A DNA stretch of 64,000 nt from Actinoalloteichus caeruleus DSM 43889 (GCF_000429185.2 NZ_AUBJ02000001.1:5828001-5892000); one strand, 5' to 3'. Shown: positions 18,522 to 28,097, counted from the stretch's first letter. Numbers and translations are program-made. The notes: generated from the letters alone by a model not told the origin.

Positions 18522-19226
18522 TCAGCAGGAGCGGACGTCCTCCCCGCTCGGGGGTCGGAGCACGGCGAACGGATCGGTGACCCGCAGCCCCGAGCCGGTG
18601 AACCGGAACAGCGCCGCCGGCCGTCCTCCGCTGGGGCCGGACGGGGCGGTGCCGCCGGTCGGTTCGAGCAGGCCGCGTCGGGACAGGACCCGTTGCAGGT
18701 TGGTGGCCGAGACCCGGTAACCCAGCGCGGCGGAGTAGACGCGGCGCAGGGCGGACATGGTGAACTGCGGCTGAGCCAGGGCGAACCCGAGGTTGGTGTA
18801 GGACAGCTTGGCGCGGAGCCGGTCGCGCGCGCGCAACACGATCGACCCGTGGTCGAAGGCGGTCTCGGGCAGCGCGGAGACCGGGAACCACTCGGTGTCG
18901 TCGGGGATCTCCGGGTCGACGTCGCAGGGGACCAGGCCGAGGAAGGCGGTGGCGACCACCCGTCGCCCCGGGACCCGTTCGGGGGCGCTGAACACCGAGA
19001 GCTGCTCGACGTGTGTGAGCTGTCGCACGTCGACCTTCTCGGCGAGCTGACGCCGGATGGAGGACTCCACGTCCTCGGTGGCGCCCAACTGCCCGCCGGG
19101 CAGCGCCCATCTGCCGGCTTGCGGCGGCCTGCCGCGCCGCCAGAGCAGTACCCGCAGGGACTTCTCGCGGTCGCGGCCCCGGACTCCGAGCACCGCCGCC
19201 AACACCTCGTGACCGGTCTGACTCAC
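18522..19226 (-). CDS. nrtR: NrtR-type Nudix-related transcriptional regulator of NAD synthesis
   Basis: A 234-residue protein with an N-terminal Nudix fold and a C-terminal winged helix ('QFTMSALRRVYSAALGY' then 'VSATNLQRVLSRRGLLEPT'). This is the NrtR architecture, in which ADP-ribose or an NAD-related ligand controls DNA binding. The Nudix box is degenerate: after 'GGQLGATED' it reads 'RRQLAEKVDV' instead of RExxEExGx, so hydrolase activity is probably lost. GTG 19226 is preferred because TACTAT lies 7 nt upstream; GTG 19244 is the alternative but overlaps that box. It is divergent from nadABC and shares its control region, which strongly suggests it represses that operon. Confidence 0.86.
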   Translation of the reverse strand: MSQTGHEVLAAVLGVRGRDREKSLRVLLWRRGRPPQAGRWALPGGQLGATEDVESSIRRQLAEKVDVRQLTHVEQLSVFSAPERVPGRRVVATAFLGLVPCDVDPEIPDDTEWFPVSALPETAFDHGSIVLRARDRLRAKLSYTNLGFALAQPQFTMSALRRVYSAALGYRVSATNLQRVLSRRGLLEPTGGTAPSGPSGGRPAALFRFTGSGLRVTDPFAVLRPPSGEDVRSC

Positions 19227-19233
19227 CTGGTTG

Positions 19234-19240
19234 ATAGTAT
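19234..19240. promoter_or_regulatory. Overlapping divergent -10 boxes of nrtR and nadA
   Basis: On the plus strand TAGTAT (19235-19240) can serve nadA. On the minus strand TACTAT (19239-19234) lies 7 nt before nrtR GTG 19226. The two polymerases would compete for the same bases. Confidence 0.55.
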
Positions 19241-19247
19241 CCACCCA

Positions 19248-19270
19248 GTTTTCGATCGGAGGGCGAAAAC
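19248..19270. promoter_or_regulatory. Candidate NrtR operator in front of nadA
   Basis: Perfect 7-bp arms GTTTTCG (19248-19254) and CGAAAAC (19264-19270) with a 9-nt spacer. The site lies at about +1 to +24 of the predicted nadA transcript, where a bound repressor would block initiation. AT-rich arms stand out from the surrounding GC-rich sequence. Confidence 0.65.
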
Positions 19271-19313
19271 CGGCGGGTGGTGACCCACCTCCGGTTCCCT
19301 CGAGGAGGACAAG

Positions 19314-20330
19314 ATGGTTGCGACCACCACGACCGACCTGGACCTGACCCCCTACGGCGGCGTGACCCCCGACGCCGCGTGGCGGGAGGAGGTGCTGCGC
19401 CTCGCCGAGGAGCGCGACGCGGTGCTGCTGGCGCACAACTACCAGCTCCCGGAGATCCAGGACGTCGCGCACCACACGGGAGACTCGCTGGCGCTGAGCA
19501 GGATCGCCGCCAGCAGCACGGCGTCCACCATCGTCTTCTGCGGTGTGCACTTCATGGCCGAGACGGCGAAGATCCTCAGCCCGGAGAAGACCGTGCTGAT
19601 CCCCGACGAGCGGGCCGGGTGCTCACTCGCCGACTCCATCACCGCCGAGCAGTTGCGGGAGTGGAAGGCCCAGCACCCCGGGGCGGTGGTCGTCTCCTAC
19701 GTCAACACCACCGCGGCGGTGAAGGCCGAGACCGACGTCTGCTGCACCTCCTCCAACGCGGTGGACGTGGTGCGTTCCATCCCCGAGGACCGCGAGGTGC
19801 TCTTCTGCCCGGACCAGTTCCTGGGCGCCCACGTCAAGCGGGTCACCGGCCGGGAGAACCTGCACATCTGGGCCGGCGAGTGCCACGTCCACGCCGGCAT
19901 CAACGGCCCCGAGCTGGCGGAGAAGGCCGCGGCCAACCCGGACGCCGACCTCTTCATCCACCCCGAGTGCGGCTGCGCGACCTCCGCGCTCTACCTGGCC
20001 GGTGAGGGAGCCGTCCCCGCCGACCAGGTCAAGATCCTCTCCACCGGCGACATGCTCACCGCGGCCCGGTCCACCAACGCCAGCTCCGTGCTGGTGGCCA
20101 CCGAGGTCGGCATGCTGCACCAGCTCCGCCGGGCCGCTCCGGAGATCGACTTCCGCGCGGTGAACGACAGGGCGTCCTGCCGCTACATGAAGATGATCAC
20201 GCCAGCCGCGTTGCTCCGCTGCCTGCGCGAGGGCCTCGACGAGGTCACCGTGGACCAGGAGACCGCGGAACGCGGCCGGGACGCGGTCCGGAGGATGATC
20301 GCCATCGGGCAGCCCGGCGGCGGGGAATGA
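19314..20330 (+). CDS. nadA: Quinolinate synthase A
   Basis: A 338-residue [4Fe-4S] enzyme that condenses iminoaspartate with dihydroxyacetone phosphate to quinolinate, the second step of de novo NAD synthesis. The three cluster cysteines are probably C103 ('AGCSLADS'), C190 ('WAGECHVH') and C289 ('ASCRYMKM'). '[20 protein letters not shown]' is the substrate-binding N-terminus. ATG 19314 follows GAGGAGGACAAG. It is first in nadA-nadB-nadC; nadB overlaps its stop by 4 nt. Regulation by the divergent nrtR is expected from the inverted repeat upstream. Confidence 0.97.
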   Translation: MVATTTTDLDLTPYGGVTPDAAWREEVLRLAEERDAVLLAHNYQLPEIQDVAHHTGDSLALSRIAASSTASTIVFCGVHFMAETAKILSPEKTVLIPDERAGCSLADSITAEQLREWKAQHPGAVVVSYVNTTAAVKAETDVCCTSSNAVDVVRSIPEDREVLFCPDQFLGAHVKRVTGRENLHIWAGECHVHAGINGPELAEKAAANPDADLFIHPECGCATSALYLAGEGAVPADQVKILSTGDMLTAARSTNASSVLVATEVGMLHQLRRAAPEIDFRAVNDRASCRYMKMITPAALLRCLREGLDEVTVDQETAERGRDAVRRMIAIGQPGGGE

Positions 20331-21964
20331 ACACCGGCGACCAGGGCACACCGCGCTGGGAGGCCAGCGCGGACCTCGTGGTCGTCGGATCCGGCGTGGC
20401 CGGACTGACCTCGGCGCTGCGCGCCACCAGCCTCGGGCTCCGAGTGCTGGTCATCAGCAAGGGCGAACCGTCCGAGGGCGGCACCGCCTGGGCCCAGGGC
20501 GGCGTGGCGGTCGTCCTCCCCGACGGCCCCGACGACGACACCCCCGAACGGCACATCGCCGACACCCTCACCGCCGGGGTGGGGCTCTGCGATCCCGGCA
20601 CCGTGGACGCGGTCGTCCGCGCCGGCCCCGCCGCCGTCACCGACCTGCGGGACCTGGGAGCTGTCTTCGACCGGGGCGCCGACGGGCGGCTCGACCGCAC
20701 GCGGGAGGGGGGCCACACCGCGTTCCGGGTCGTCCACGCCGGCGGGGACGCCACCGGGGCCGAGGTCGAACGCGCCCTGCTGTCCGCCGCCCGCGGCGGT
20801 CCGGCCCTCCTCACCGGCCACACCGCGGTCGAGGTGCTGCGGGGCCGGTCGGGCGGTGTCGCCGGCCTGACGGTGCTCGACGCCGACGGCGTGCCCGGCG
20901 TGGTCCGCGCCCCCGCCGTCCTGCTGGCCACCGGGGGCCTCGGCCAGCTCTACCGCGCCACCACCAACCCGGCGGTGGCCACCGCCGACGGGATCGCGCT
21001 CGCCCTGCGCGCCGGAGCGAAGGTCGCCGACCTGGAGTTCGTGCAGTTCCACCCCACCGTGCTCTACACCTCGGCCGACGCGACCGGCAGCCGACCGCTG
21101 GTGACCGAGGCGGTCCGAGGCGAGGGAGCGGTCCTCGTGGACGCCACCGGAGCCCGGGTGATGGCGGGCGTGCACCCGTTGGGTGACCTGGCCCCCCGGG
21201 ACGTCGTGTCCCGGGCGATCGGCGCCCACCTGGCCGCCGCGCCCGGCGGCGTGGACGACCACGTCTTCCTCGACGCCACCCACCTCGCCGGCGGCGCCTT
21301 CGCCCGCCGGTTCCCCACCGTCAGCGCCGCCTGCCGCCGCGCGGGCATCGACCCCGAGGTTGAGCCCATCCCGGTCGCTCCGGCCGCGCACTTCTCCTGC
21401 GGCGGTGTCCTCGCCACGGTGCACGGGCGCACCAGCGTCCCCGGCCTCTACGCGGCGGGGGAGACCGCGAGGACCGGACTGCACGGCGCGAACCGGCTGG
21501 CCTCCAACAGCCTGCTCGAAGGGCTGGTCACGGGACGACTCGCCGCCGAGGCGGTCGCCGGTGACCTCGACGCCGGCCTGGTCGGCGGCCCCTGCGCCGT
21601 GGACCGGGCACCCCTGCCCGCCAGCGGCATCTGCGACCGGGACGTCGTGCAGCGGGTGATGACCCGGCACGCCGGTCTCGGCCGGGACGCGGCGGGACTG
21701 GCCACGGCCCACGCCGAGCTCGAGGCCCGCTCGGTGTCCCGCCCGCTGTCCACCCGGCGGCTCGCCGAGGACGCCGCCCTCACCCTGGTGGCGAGGACCC
21801 TGCTCGCCGCCGCCGCACACCGCACCGAGTCCCGGGGTTGCCACCAACGCCTGGACCACCCCGGACGCGAGGACGAGGTCTGGAGGCGGTCCACGGCGTT
21901 CCGGCTCGACGTGTTCGGCGAGCCCATCGCCGTGGACGCACCCGCCCTCGGAGCCGCCGCGTGA
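20327..21964 (+). CDS. nadB: L-aspartate oxidase
   Basis: A 545-residue FAD enzyme that oxidises L-aspartate to iminoaspartate, the substrate of NadA. The FAD-binding motif '[16 protein letters not shown]' lies near residue 16. The substrate and FAD contacts '[14 protein letters not shown]', '[15 protein letters not shown]' and '[15 protein letters not shown]' follow. The C-terminal helical domain is present and complete. ATG 20327 overlaps the nadA stop (ATGA), implying translational coupling in the nadABC operon. It shares the fold of succinate dehydrogenase flavoproteins, but motif details and context fix the assignment. Confidence 0.96.
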   Translation: MNTGDQGTPRWEASADLVVVGSGVAGLTSALRATSLGLRVLVISKGEPSEGGTAWAQGGVAVVLPDGPDDDTPERHIADTLTAGVGLCDPGTVDAVVRAGPAAVTDLRDLGAVFDRGADGRLDRTREGGHTAFRVVHAGGDATGAEVERALLSAARGGPALLTGHTAVEVLRGRSGGVAGLTVLDADGVPGVVRAPAVLLATGGLGQLYRATTNPAVATADGIALALRAGAKVADLEFVQFHPTVLYTSADATGSRPLVTEAVRGEGAVLVDATGARVMAGVHPLGDLAPRDVVSRAIGAHLAAAPGGVDDHVFLDATHLAGGAFARRFPTVSAACRRAGIDPEVEPIPVAPAAHFSCGGVLATVHGRTSVPGLYAAGETARTGLHGANRLASNSLLEGLVTGRLAAEAVAGDLDAGLVGGPCAVDRAPLPASGICDRDVVQRVMTRHAGLGRDAAGLATAHAELEARSVSRPLSTRRLAEDAALTLVARTLLAAAAHRTESRGCHQRLDHPGREDEVWRRSTAFRLDVFGEPIAVDAPALGAAA

Positions 21965-22032
21965 ACCGCCGCGCCGCCACCGGCCCCCGCCCCGAGCCCC
22001 CCCGGGGCCACCCGCACGAGGAAGGTGCGATC

Positions 22033-22947
22033 GTGAGCACTGCCCCAGCCGCCCCCGCCCTGTCCGACTCCGTGGCCACCGCCCTCACCACCGCCGGGCT
22101 GGACCCCTCGGAGATCGCGACGCTGATCGCCACCGCCCTGCGCGAGGACCTGCGGTACGGGCCGGACGTCACCACCGAGGCGACCGTCCCCGCCGACCAG
22201 TGGGCCGTGGCCGACATCGCGCCGAGATCGCCGGGGGTGCTCGCCGGGCTCCCCCTGGTCCGGGCCGTCTGCGACCTCCACCTCGGCCCCCGGGGGTACG
22301 AGGTGGTGGAGGCGCTCTCCGACGGTGACCGCGTCGTGGCCGGGCAGCCAGCGATGCGGCTACGCGGACCGGTGCGGGGGCTGCTCACCGTCGAACGGAC
22401 CGCGCTCAACCTGCTCTGCCACCTCTCCGGCATCGCCACCGCCACCGCCGCCTGGGTGGACGCGGTGGCCGGCACGGGCTGCGTCATCCGGGACAGCCGC
22501 AAGACCCTGCCGGGGCTGCGTTCGGCGCAGAAGTACGCGGTGCGGTGCGGCGGGGGCTCGAACCACCGGATGGGACTGGGGGACGCGGTCCTGATCAAGG
22601 ACAACCACGTCGTGGCGGCGGGCTCGGTCACCCACGCGCTCGCCGCCGTGCGGGAACACGCCCCCGACCTCCCGTGCGAGGTCGAGGTGACCACGCTGGA
22701 GGAGCTGGACGCGGTGCTCGCCGCGCGCGCCGACGAGGTGTTGCTGGACAACTTCACCGTCGAGCAGTGCGCCGAGGCGGTGCGCCGCCGGGACGCCGCC
22801 GGAGCCAGCGGCACCCGGTTGGAGGCCTCCGGCGGGCTCACACTGGCGGTCGCCGCCTCCTACGCGGCCACCGGCGTCGACTACCTCGCGGTGGGGGCGC
22901 TCACCCACTCCGCTCCGGCGCTGGACCTGGGGCTGGACCTGGACTGA
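22033..22947 (+). CDS. nadC: Nicotinate-nucleotide pyrophosphorylase (quinolinate phosphoribosyltransferase)
   Basis: A 304-residue enzyme that joins quinolinate to PRPP with decarboxylation, giving nicotinate mononucleotide. Signatures are 'ALREDLRYGPDVTTEA' at the N-terminus, 'ERTALNLLCHLSGIAT', 'RDSRKTLPGLR', 'GGGSNHRMGLGDAVLIKDNH' and 'LEASGGL'. GTG 22033 is chosen because GAGGAAGGTG lies 5-14 nt upstream and the length fits the family. An in-frame GTG at 21961 overlaps the nadB stop and would add 24 unconserved residues, so it cannot be excluded. It is the last gene of the nad operon and converges on a broken ABC permease. Confidence 0.95.
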   Translation: MSTAPAAPALSDSVATALTTAGLDPSEIATLIATALREDLRYGPDVTTEATVPADQWAVADIAPRSPGVLAGLPLVRAVCDLHLGPRGYEVVEALSDGDRVVAGQPAMRLRGPVRGLLTVERTALNLLCHLSGIATATAAWVDAVAGTGCVIRDSRKTLPGLRSAQKYAVRCGGGSNHRMGLGDAVLIKDNHVVAAGSVTHALAAVREHAPDLPCEVEVTTLEELDAVLAARADEVLLDNFTVEQCAEAVRRRDAAGASGTRLEASGGLTLAVAASYAATGVDYLAVGALTHSAPALDLGLDLD

Positions 22948-22989
22948 CCCCGTGCCCACCCGCCATCCGCTCGCCCGCGACCAGGTGGC

Positions 22990-23008
22990 CGTCGGTCCTC
23001 AACCGACG
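22990..23008. terminator. Hairpin between convergent nadC and ABC permease
   Basis: CGTCGGT and ACCGACG form a perfect 7-bp stem with a 5-nt loop. It lies 43 nt after the nadC stop and spans the stop codon of the minus-strand permease, so it could serve both strands. Confidence 0.45.
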
Positions 23009-24430
23009 ATGGCCAGTTGGGCGACGACCACCAGCACCAGCAGCAGCGGCCCCCGCGACAGTTCGCGGATCAGGTTCAGCGGCATCGGTCCGAGCCCGGT
23101 GTCGTAGAGCGTCAGGTCGTAGGACAGCGGGGGGCGGGTGGCGAGCCGGTAGGTGACCAGCACCGCGCCGAGCACCGACACCGCCGAACACCACCACGTC
23201 GAGGACGGCAGGGCGGGAGCCGTCAACAGCACCCACAGCAGCGCGCCCACACCCGGCACCACCAGATGGGCGAGCAGCAAGTGGCGATCGGTGCCGCCCA
23301 ACGCCCGCCGCAGACCGGGCGAACGCGCCACCGTCCGCAGCCCCCGGCGAGCCGGTCGGTGGCCAGCGCCGCGCCCAGCGCCTGGACCACCGCGACCGTC
23401 GCCTCGGGCAGCGCCACGCCCGCCACCGCGTAGGGCACGAGCAGCAGGACCGCCCACACCACACCCCGCGCCGGCCGACGCAGCAGGCGGAGGCAGTCGG
23501 CGCGGAGCGACACCGTCACCCGCGTCCCCCGCAGCCGCCGCGACCGAACCCGGCCCCGGCGTCGCATCGCCTTCTCGTCGAGAGCCGACGAGAGCACCGA
23601 GAGGTCCAGCCACCACACCGCCACGGACGCGGTGCCCGCGAGGTCGGCACCAGCGGTGAGGGTGGCCCGCCCACCCGGGCCAGCCGAACCCACGAGGCGA
23701 GCGAGGCGGCCACCGCCACCACACCCAAGACGACCACCCAGGCCGACGAGGGCGCGGGCAGGGTGACCATCCACCCCGCCGGTGCGGCGAGGACCACCCC
23801 GCCCACCACGCAGGCGGCCAGCACCCCGTCCACGGCCCACCGCAGCCGACGCGGCCCGTCCGGAACCGATTGGCCCAGCACCGCGACCGCCACCGCCAGC
23901 GCACCACCGGCCACCCCGGCGGCACCGGCGAGCAGGACGTCCGGGCCGCGCAGGGACGCCAACGCGGCCAGCACCACCCCGACGAGCCCGCCCAGCGCCG
24001 CGATCCCGGATGACAGGGCGACCATCGTCGGAGCCAGGAAGCCCCGGCGGCTCACCGGCGCGCCCAACAGCCAGAACCGCTTCGTCGCGCCGACGACCAC
24101 AGGTCCGATGGTCAGCAGGGAACGGACCACCCCCGCCCAGGCGGCGACCGCGCCCACCAGCACCAACCAGCGCAGCGACGCCAGCTCCTCGGGCGCCGGC
24201 ACCGCCGGCCCCCCTGCCACGGCGGAGACGAAGCTGACCAGGGCACCGGCCACCACCAGAGCGACCAGGACCGGCGAGGAGAGGTCCCCCACCCGACCCA
24301 TCGCCCCACGCCCACCCCGCTCCCGCCGCGCCGCGCGCAACCGGGCCCGCAGCGCACGCGCCGTGGGAGGTGGGGAACCCACCGCCGGGACCGTCGTGCC
24401 CGGCCCACCGGCGCGCCGGACCGCGGTCAC
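22999..24430 (-). pseudogene. ABC transporter permease interrupted by two frameshifts
   Basis: Read on the minus strand from GTG 24430, the protein is a hydrophobic permease with about a dozen membrane segments ('ALVVAGALVSFVSAVAGGPA', 'GAVAAWAGVVRSLLTIGP'). Near 23665-23672 the coding frame shifts after 'SWVRLARVGG' and resumes as 'ATLTAGADLAGTASVAV'. Near 23341-23346, in a run of five C, it shifts again and resumes as 'GLRTVARSPGLRRAL' and 'STWWCSAVSVLGAVLVTYR', ending at 22999. Restoring one base at each point would give a protein of about 475 residues. The start overlaps the ATPase stop by 4 nt, so the pair formed a transporter. It resembles large actinobacterial ABC-2 type permeases such as DUF6297; substrate unknown. 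Confidence 0.72.
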
Positions 24431-25107
24431 GGAGCGACCGTGACGACGTCGTCCGCCACCGCGTCGACCAGGGCGGAGTGGTGGGACGCGAAGAGCACCG
24501 CCGTCCCGGCCGCCTTCTCCGCGAGGAGCCTCTCCCGCAACCAGTCGTGCCCACTCTCGTCCAGCCGCTGCTCGGGCTCGTCGAGGACCAGCGCGCGCCG
24601 TGGCCGGACGAGGCAGGAGGCCAGGGCCAGCCGCCGCGCCTGCCCGCTCGACAGCGTCGCGGGGAGGTTGTCCCGCACGGACCGCAGTCCACAGTCCACG
24701 ACGGCGGCGTTGACCACCGCCGGGTCGTCGACCCCGTGTGCCCAGGCCACCACCAGCAGGTGCTCCACGACGGAGAGGTCAGGGAAGGAGGCCGCGTCGT
24801 CCAGGGCGGCGGCGACCGAGGCGCGGAAGGCGGGCGAGGTCTCGTCGAGCGGAGCCCCGTCGAACAGCACCTCTCCCGAGGTCGGCGCCTCCGCGCCCAC
24901 GGCACAGCGCAACGCCGTCGACTTGCCCGCGCCGTTCGGTCCGACCACCGCCACCGCCCGACCCGCCTCGAGGGCGAGGTCGAGGCGGTCCAGGACGACG
25001 TGGTCACCGAAGCGCACCGTCAGCCCCCGGAACTCCAGCAACGCCGTCCCCCGGCGTTCCGGGAGGGTGGGGGCCGGCGACGACGAGGTCGACGGTGGAC
25101 GGTGCAT
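24427..25107 (-). CDS. ABC transporter ATP-binding protein
   Basis: A 226-residue nucleotide-binding subunit. Walker A 'GPNGAGKST' is at residues 56-64, the signature 'LSSGQARRLALA' at 152-163, Walker B 'RALVLDEPE' at 171-179 and the switch histidine in 'FASHHSAL'. About 20 unconserved, serine/proline-rich residues precede the first beta strand. The start is ATG 25107. Its stop overlaps the start of the frameshifted permease gene on the same strand, so this is the motor of a two-gene exporter whose membrane half is probably broken. The ATPase itself shows no damage, suggesting recent breakage or base errors in the permease. Confidence 0.9.
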   Translation of the reverse strand: MHRPPSTSSSPAPTLPERRGTALLEFRGLTVRFGDHVVLDRLDLALEAGRAVAVVGPNGAGKSTALRCAVGAEAPTSGEVLFDGAPLDETSPAFRASVAAALDDAASFPDLSVVEHLLVVAWAHGVDDPAVVNAAVVDCGLRSVRDNLPATLSSGQARRLALASCLVRPRRALVLDEPEQRLDESGHDWLRERLLAEKAAGTAVLFASHHSALVDAVADDVVTVAP

Positions 25108-25349
25108 GCGAGGACCTGCTCTCCGGAGGCGGTGGGCATCCCCCCGACAACGGCCGGTGCGTCGCCCCGGTTCCGCCCCGATCCCCGTCCTGGGCTGGCA
25201 CCGTCCTGTCAGGACGAGCCGCCCGTCGAACGCCCCGAGGCCGTCCGAGCCACGAGCCCGGCCCGGGTGGGAGCGGCACGCGCCCGCTCCCGCGCCCAGG
25301 TCGGAGCCGGTGCCCAGCACGGCGACCCGCGCACTGGTCGTCGCGGTCG

Positions 25350-26156
25350 TCAGAGCCGCTGGTTGGCCAACACCGGCACCGAGTCCCGGGCAGCGGCGAC
25401 CCGTGCCGAGTCGATGCCGGCGAGCACCACCTCGGGAGCGGAGCCCGCCGCGACCCGCACGGTGCCCAACGGGTCGACCACCATGCTGTGCCCCACCCCG
25501 GTGGGCGCCCGTCCCCCGGCCTGCTCGACGTCCGCGCCATCGGGAAGGGCCTGGCCGCAGGCCAGCACCCAGCTGGTCGAGTCGAGCGCGCGGGCCCGCA
25601 CCAGGAGCTCCCACTGCCGCAGCTTGCCCGGCCCGGCGCCCCAGGACGCGGGCACCACCACCGCCTCCGCCCCCTCCGCCGCCAACCGGGTGAACAACGC
25701 GGGGAAGCGCAGGTCGTAGCAGGTGGCGAAACCCAACCGCATGCCCTCGACCTCGACGCTGACCAGCCGATCCCCCGAGGCCACGGTCGCCGACTCCTGG
25801 AAGCCGAACGCGTCGTACAGGTGGATCTTGTCGTAGTAGGTGTCCACCCCCCGCCCGGTGACCAGCAGGGTGTTGGTGACCCGGTCGTTCGGGGCCGGGG
25901 TGAACATGCCGGCGACCACGAGCAGCTCGTACTGGGCCGCGATCCGGCGGACCTCCGTCGCCCACGGCCCCTCCAGGCCCTCGGCGAGGGGGCGCAACGG
26001 GATCCCGAAGCACGCCATCGTCGCCTCCGGGAACACGACGACCTGGGCGCCGGCGGCGGCCGCCTCCGCCGCGCCGTGCCGGACCAGCTCCAGGTTGCTC
26101 GCGGGATCCGGTGTCGTGCTGAGCTGGCAGAGAGCCACCCGCAACGAGCCTGCCAT
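25350..26156 (-). CDS. Nitrilase-family carbon-nitrogen hydrolase
   Basis: A 268-residue amidase of the nitrilase superfamily. The catalytic triad is E44 ('VVFPEATM'), K110 ('YYDKIHLYD') and C146 ('GFATCYDLRFP'). The 'CYDLRFP' form is typical of the Nit1/omega-amidase branch, which acts on alpha-keto acid amides or deaminated glutathione rather than nitriles. The start is ambiguous: ATG codons at 26177, 26159 and 26156 are in frame. The last two follow GGCGAGGTGG closely. A 7-bp inverted repeat lies just upstream, so it is probably a regulated single gene. It is divergent from the peptide-binding lipoprotein gene. Confidence 0.9.
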   Translation of the reverse strand: MAGSLRVALCQLSTTPDPASNLELVRHGAAEAAAAGAQVVVFPEATMACFGIPLRPLAEGLEGPWATEVRRIAAQYELLVVAGMFTPAPNDRVTNTLLVTGRGVDTYYDKIHLYDAFGFQESATVASGDRLVSVEVEGMRLGFATCYDLRFPALFTRLAAEGAEAVVVPASWGAGPGKLRQWELLVRARALDSTSWVLACGQALPDGADVEQAGGRAPTGVGHSMVVDPLGTVRVAAGSAPEVVLAGIDSARVAAARDSVPVLANQRL

Positions 26157-26183
26157 CATCCACCTCGCCGTAGCCATCGTCGT

Positions 26184-26200
26184 GATCGGACACTCCGATC
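26184..26200. promoter_or_regulatory. Perfect 17-bp palindromic operator candidate upstream of the amidase gene
   Basis: GATCGGA, CAC, TCCGATC: 7-bp arms around a 3-nt centre, 7 nt upstream of ATG 26177 and 28 nt upstream of ATG 26156. The size and symmetry suit a dimeric helix-turn-helix repressor. Confidence 0.55.
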
Positions 26201-26418
26201 CTGCCCCACCCCGCGTCCACCGCGCCGGTTGGACCGATCGGGCGGGCGAGGAAGGCCACGCCCGGGGGAACCGAACGCCTCCGCCCGCGCCAGCCGGGGA
26301 ACGCGGCGGACGGTCCGGCGGTCCGTCGGGTGTGCGGGCCGACCGGAGCGGAACCGCCGGTGGACCGCGCTCGCACCCCGCCGGGCACTCCGCGTGCCGG
26401 TCGTGGGACGCCGGTTCC

Positions 26419-26424
26419 TAGAGT
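26419..26424 (+). promoter_or_regulatory. -10 box TAGAGT of the peptide-binding lipoprotein gene
   Basis: TAGAGT, 6 nt, then GTG 26431; leaderless spacing. Confidence 0.52.
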
Positions 26425-26430
26425 TGGTGG

Positions 26431-28017
26431 GTGTTCGTCCGCCGCAGGCCCGTGGCCTTCCTCGCCCTGTCCGCCGTCGCGTTCTCCGCCGGGTGCACCA
26501 CGCCGACCTCCGAGCGGACCGACGAGGTGCGGGCCGGCGACTCGATCGTGTTGGCCGAGATCGCCGAACCGGCCACCCTCCACCCGTTGCTGGGCTACGC
26601 CGAACAGGGCAAGGGCAAGTTCTACGACGGCCTGCTCACCCACGACGCGGAACGGGTCACGCGCCCCGCCCTGGCCCTGGAGGAACCCGAACCCTCCACG
26701 GACGGGACCACCTGGACGGTGCGCCTCCGCGAGGACGTCACCTTCCACGACGGTTCCCCCCTCGGCGCGGAGGACGTCGTCGCGACCTACCGGGCCGCGA
26801 TCGACCCGGCCAGCGGGTCCCTGGTGGCCGCCGGTCTCGACGTGGTCGAGTCGGTCACCGAGCTCGACGACCACACCGTCCAGTTCGACCTGCGCCACCC
26901 CCACGCGTCCTTCCCCGACCTGTTGGTGCTGGGCATCGTCCCCAGCGAGGACGTGGCCGCCGGCCCCCTCGTCGACTCACCCCTGAACACCCAACCCGTC
27001 GGGACAGGCCCCTACCGGCTCGTCGAGTGGATCCAGGGCGAGCGGATGGTGTGGGAGGCCAACGAGGACTACTGGGACGGCGCACCCGAGATCGACCAGG
27101 TGACCGTCGTCTTCGGCCTGGGGTTCGAGGAGAGGGTCCGGGGGATGGGGGACCGGGAGCTCGACGGGGCGGTGCTGCACCCGTGGGAGGCCAGGGACCT
27201 CCCGGAACAGACCGAGCTGGAGGTCGTCCACCACGACAGCGGGGAGTTCCGGGCCGTGACGCTGCCCTCCGGTCACCCGGTCGCCGGGGACCCGGCCATC
27301 CGCCTCGCGTTGAACCTGGCCGTCGACCGCGCCGGCATGGTGGCCGACGTCCTCGGTGGGCACGGACAGCCGGCGCACACCCCGTTCCCGCCCACCCTCC
27401 CGGAGTTCGTCGACCCCGAGGCGTCCTTCGTCCTCGACGCCCCGCAGGCCCGCCGGATGCTGGAGAACGAGGGCTGGGACCTCGACGACGGCGAGGAGGT
27501 CCGCACCCGGGAGGGCACCCCCGCGCGCTTCACCCTGCTGCACCCGGACGACGACCCGCTGAGCGCCGAGCTCGCCGCCGCCTTCGCGGAGGGGGCGGCG
27601 AGCATCGGCGTGGAGGTGGGGGTCGAGGGGCTGCCCTGGGAGGACATCCTCCCCCGGGCCGGGAGGGACGCCGTGGTGGTCAGCCACGGGAACCCGCTGG
27701 ACCCCGACCTCCAGGGCTACCCGTCGCTGCACTCCTCCTCGGTCGCCGAGGCCAACCTGGGCCGCTACGACAACCCCCAGGTCGACGCCTCGCTCGACGC
27801 CGCCCGCCTCGGCCTCGACCAGGCGGAGCGCACCGCCCACTACCGGGCCGCGCAACGGGCCTACGTGGCCGAGCCGGGGCTGGTGTACCTGGTCTTCCCC
27901 CGCCACAGCTACCTCCTGGGCCCGGGGTGGGCCGGGTACCAGCGGGTCACCGAGCCTCGCGGCCACGGGATGACCTGGGGGCCCTGGTGGAACCTGGAGG
28001 ACTGGTCCCGGAACTGA
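26431..28017 (+). CDS. ABC transporter substrate-binding lipoprotein, peptide/nickel family (SBP_bac_5)
   Basis: A 528-residue exported lipoprotein. The N-terminus has basic residues, a hydrophobic core and a lipobox-like 'FSAGC' with C22 as the lipidated cysteine. The mature part follows the DppA/OppA pattern: 'ATLHPLLGYAEQGKGKFYDG', 'WTVRLREDVTFHDGSPLGAE', 'PVGTGPYRLVEW' and 'WEANEDYWDGAPEIDQVTV'. It should bind oligopeptides, nickel complexes or similar solutes outside the membrane. No permease or ATPase genes adjoin, so it either serves a transporter encoded elsewhere or signals alone. Its maturation needs Lgt and LspA, both encoded in this window. Confidence 0.92.
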   Translation: MFVRRRPVAFLALSAVAFSAGCTTPTSERTDEVRAGDSIVLAEIAEPATLHPLLGYAEQGKGKFYDGLLTHDAERVTRPALALEEPEPSTDGTTWTVRLREDVTFHDGSPLGAEDVVATYRAAIDPASGSLVAAGLDVVESVTELDDHTVQFDLRHPHASFPDLLVLGIVPSEDVAAGPLVDSPLNTQPVGTGPYRLVEWIQGERMVWEANEDYWDGAPEIDQVTVVFGLGFEERVRGMGDRELDGAVLHPWEARDLPEQTELEVVHHDSGEFRAVTLPSGHPVAGDPAIRLALNLAVDRAGMVADVLGGHGQPAHTPFPPTLPEFVDPEASFVLDAPQARRMLENEGWDLDDGEEVRTREGTPARFTLLHPDDDPLSAELAAAFAEGAASIGVEVGVEGLPWEDILPRAGRDAVVVSHGNPLDPDLQGYPSLHSSSVAEANLGRYDNPQVDASLDAARLGLDQAERTAHYRAAQRAYVAEPGLVYLVFPRHSYLLGPGWAGYQRVTEPRGHGMTWGPWWNLEDWSRN

Positions 28018-28054
28018 GCGCCCCCGGGGGACGGGTGCGCGGTGGGCGGGAGGA

Positions 28055-28097
28055 CGCACCGGTCCACGTGGACCCGCTGGCGCCCGGGCCCGGTGCG
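28055..28097 (+). terminator. Nested inverted repeats after the lipoprotein gene
   Basis: CGCACCGG (28055-28062) pairs with CCGGTGCG (28090-28097). Between them lies the perfect palindrome GGTCCACGTGGACC (28061-28074). It probably ends the lipoprotein transcript, but the palindrome could also be a protein site. Confidence 0.42.
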
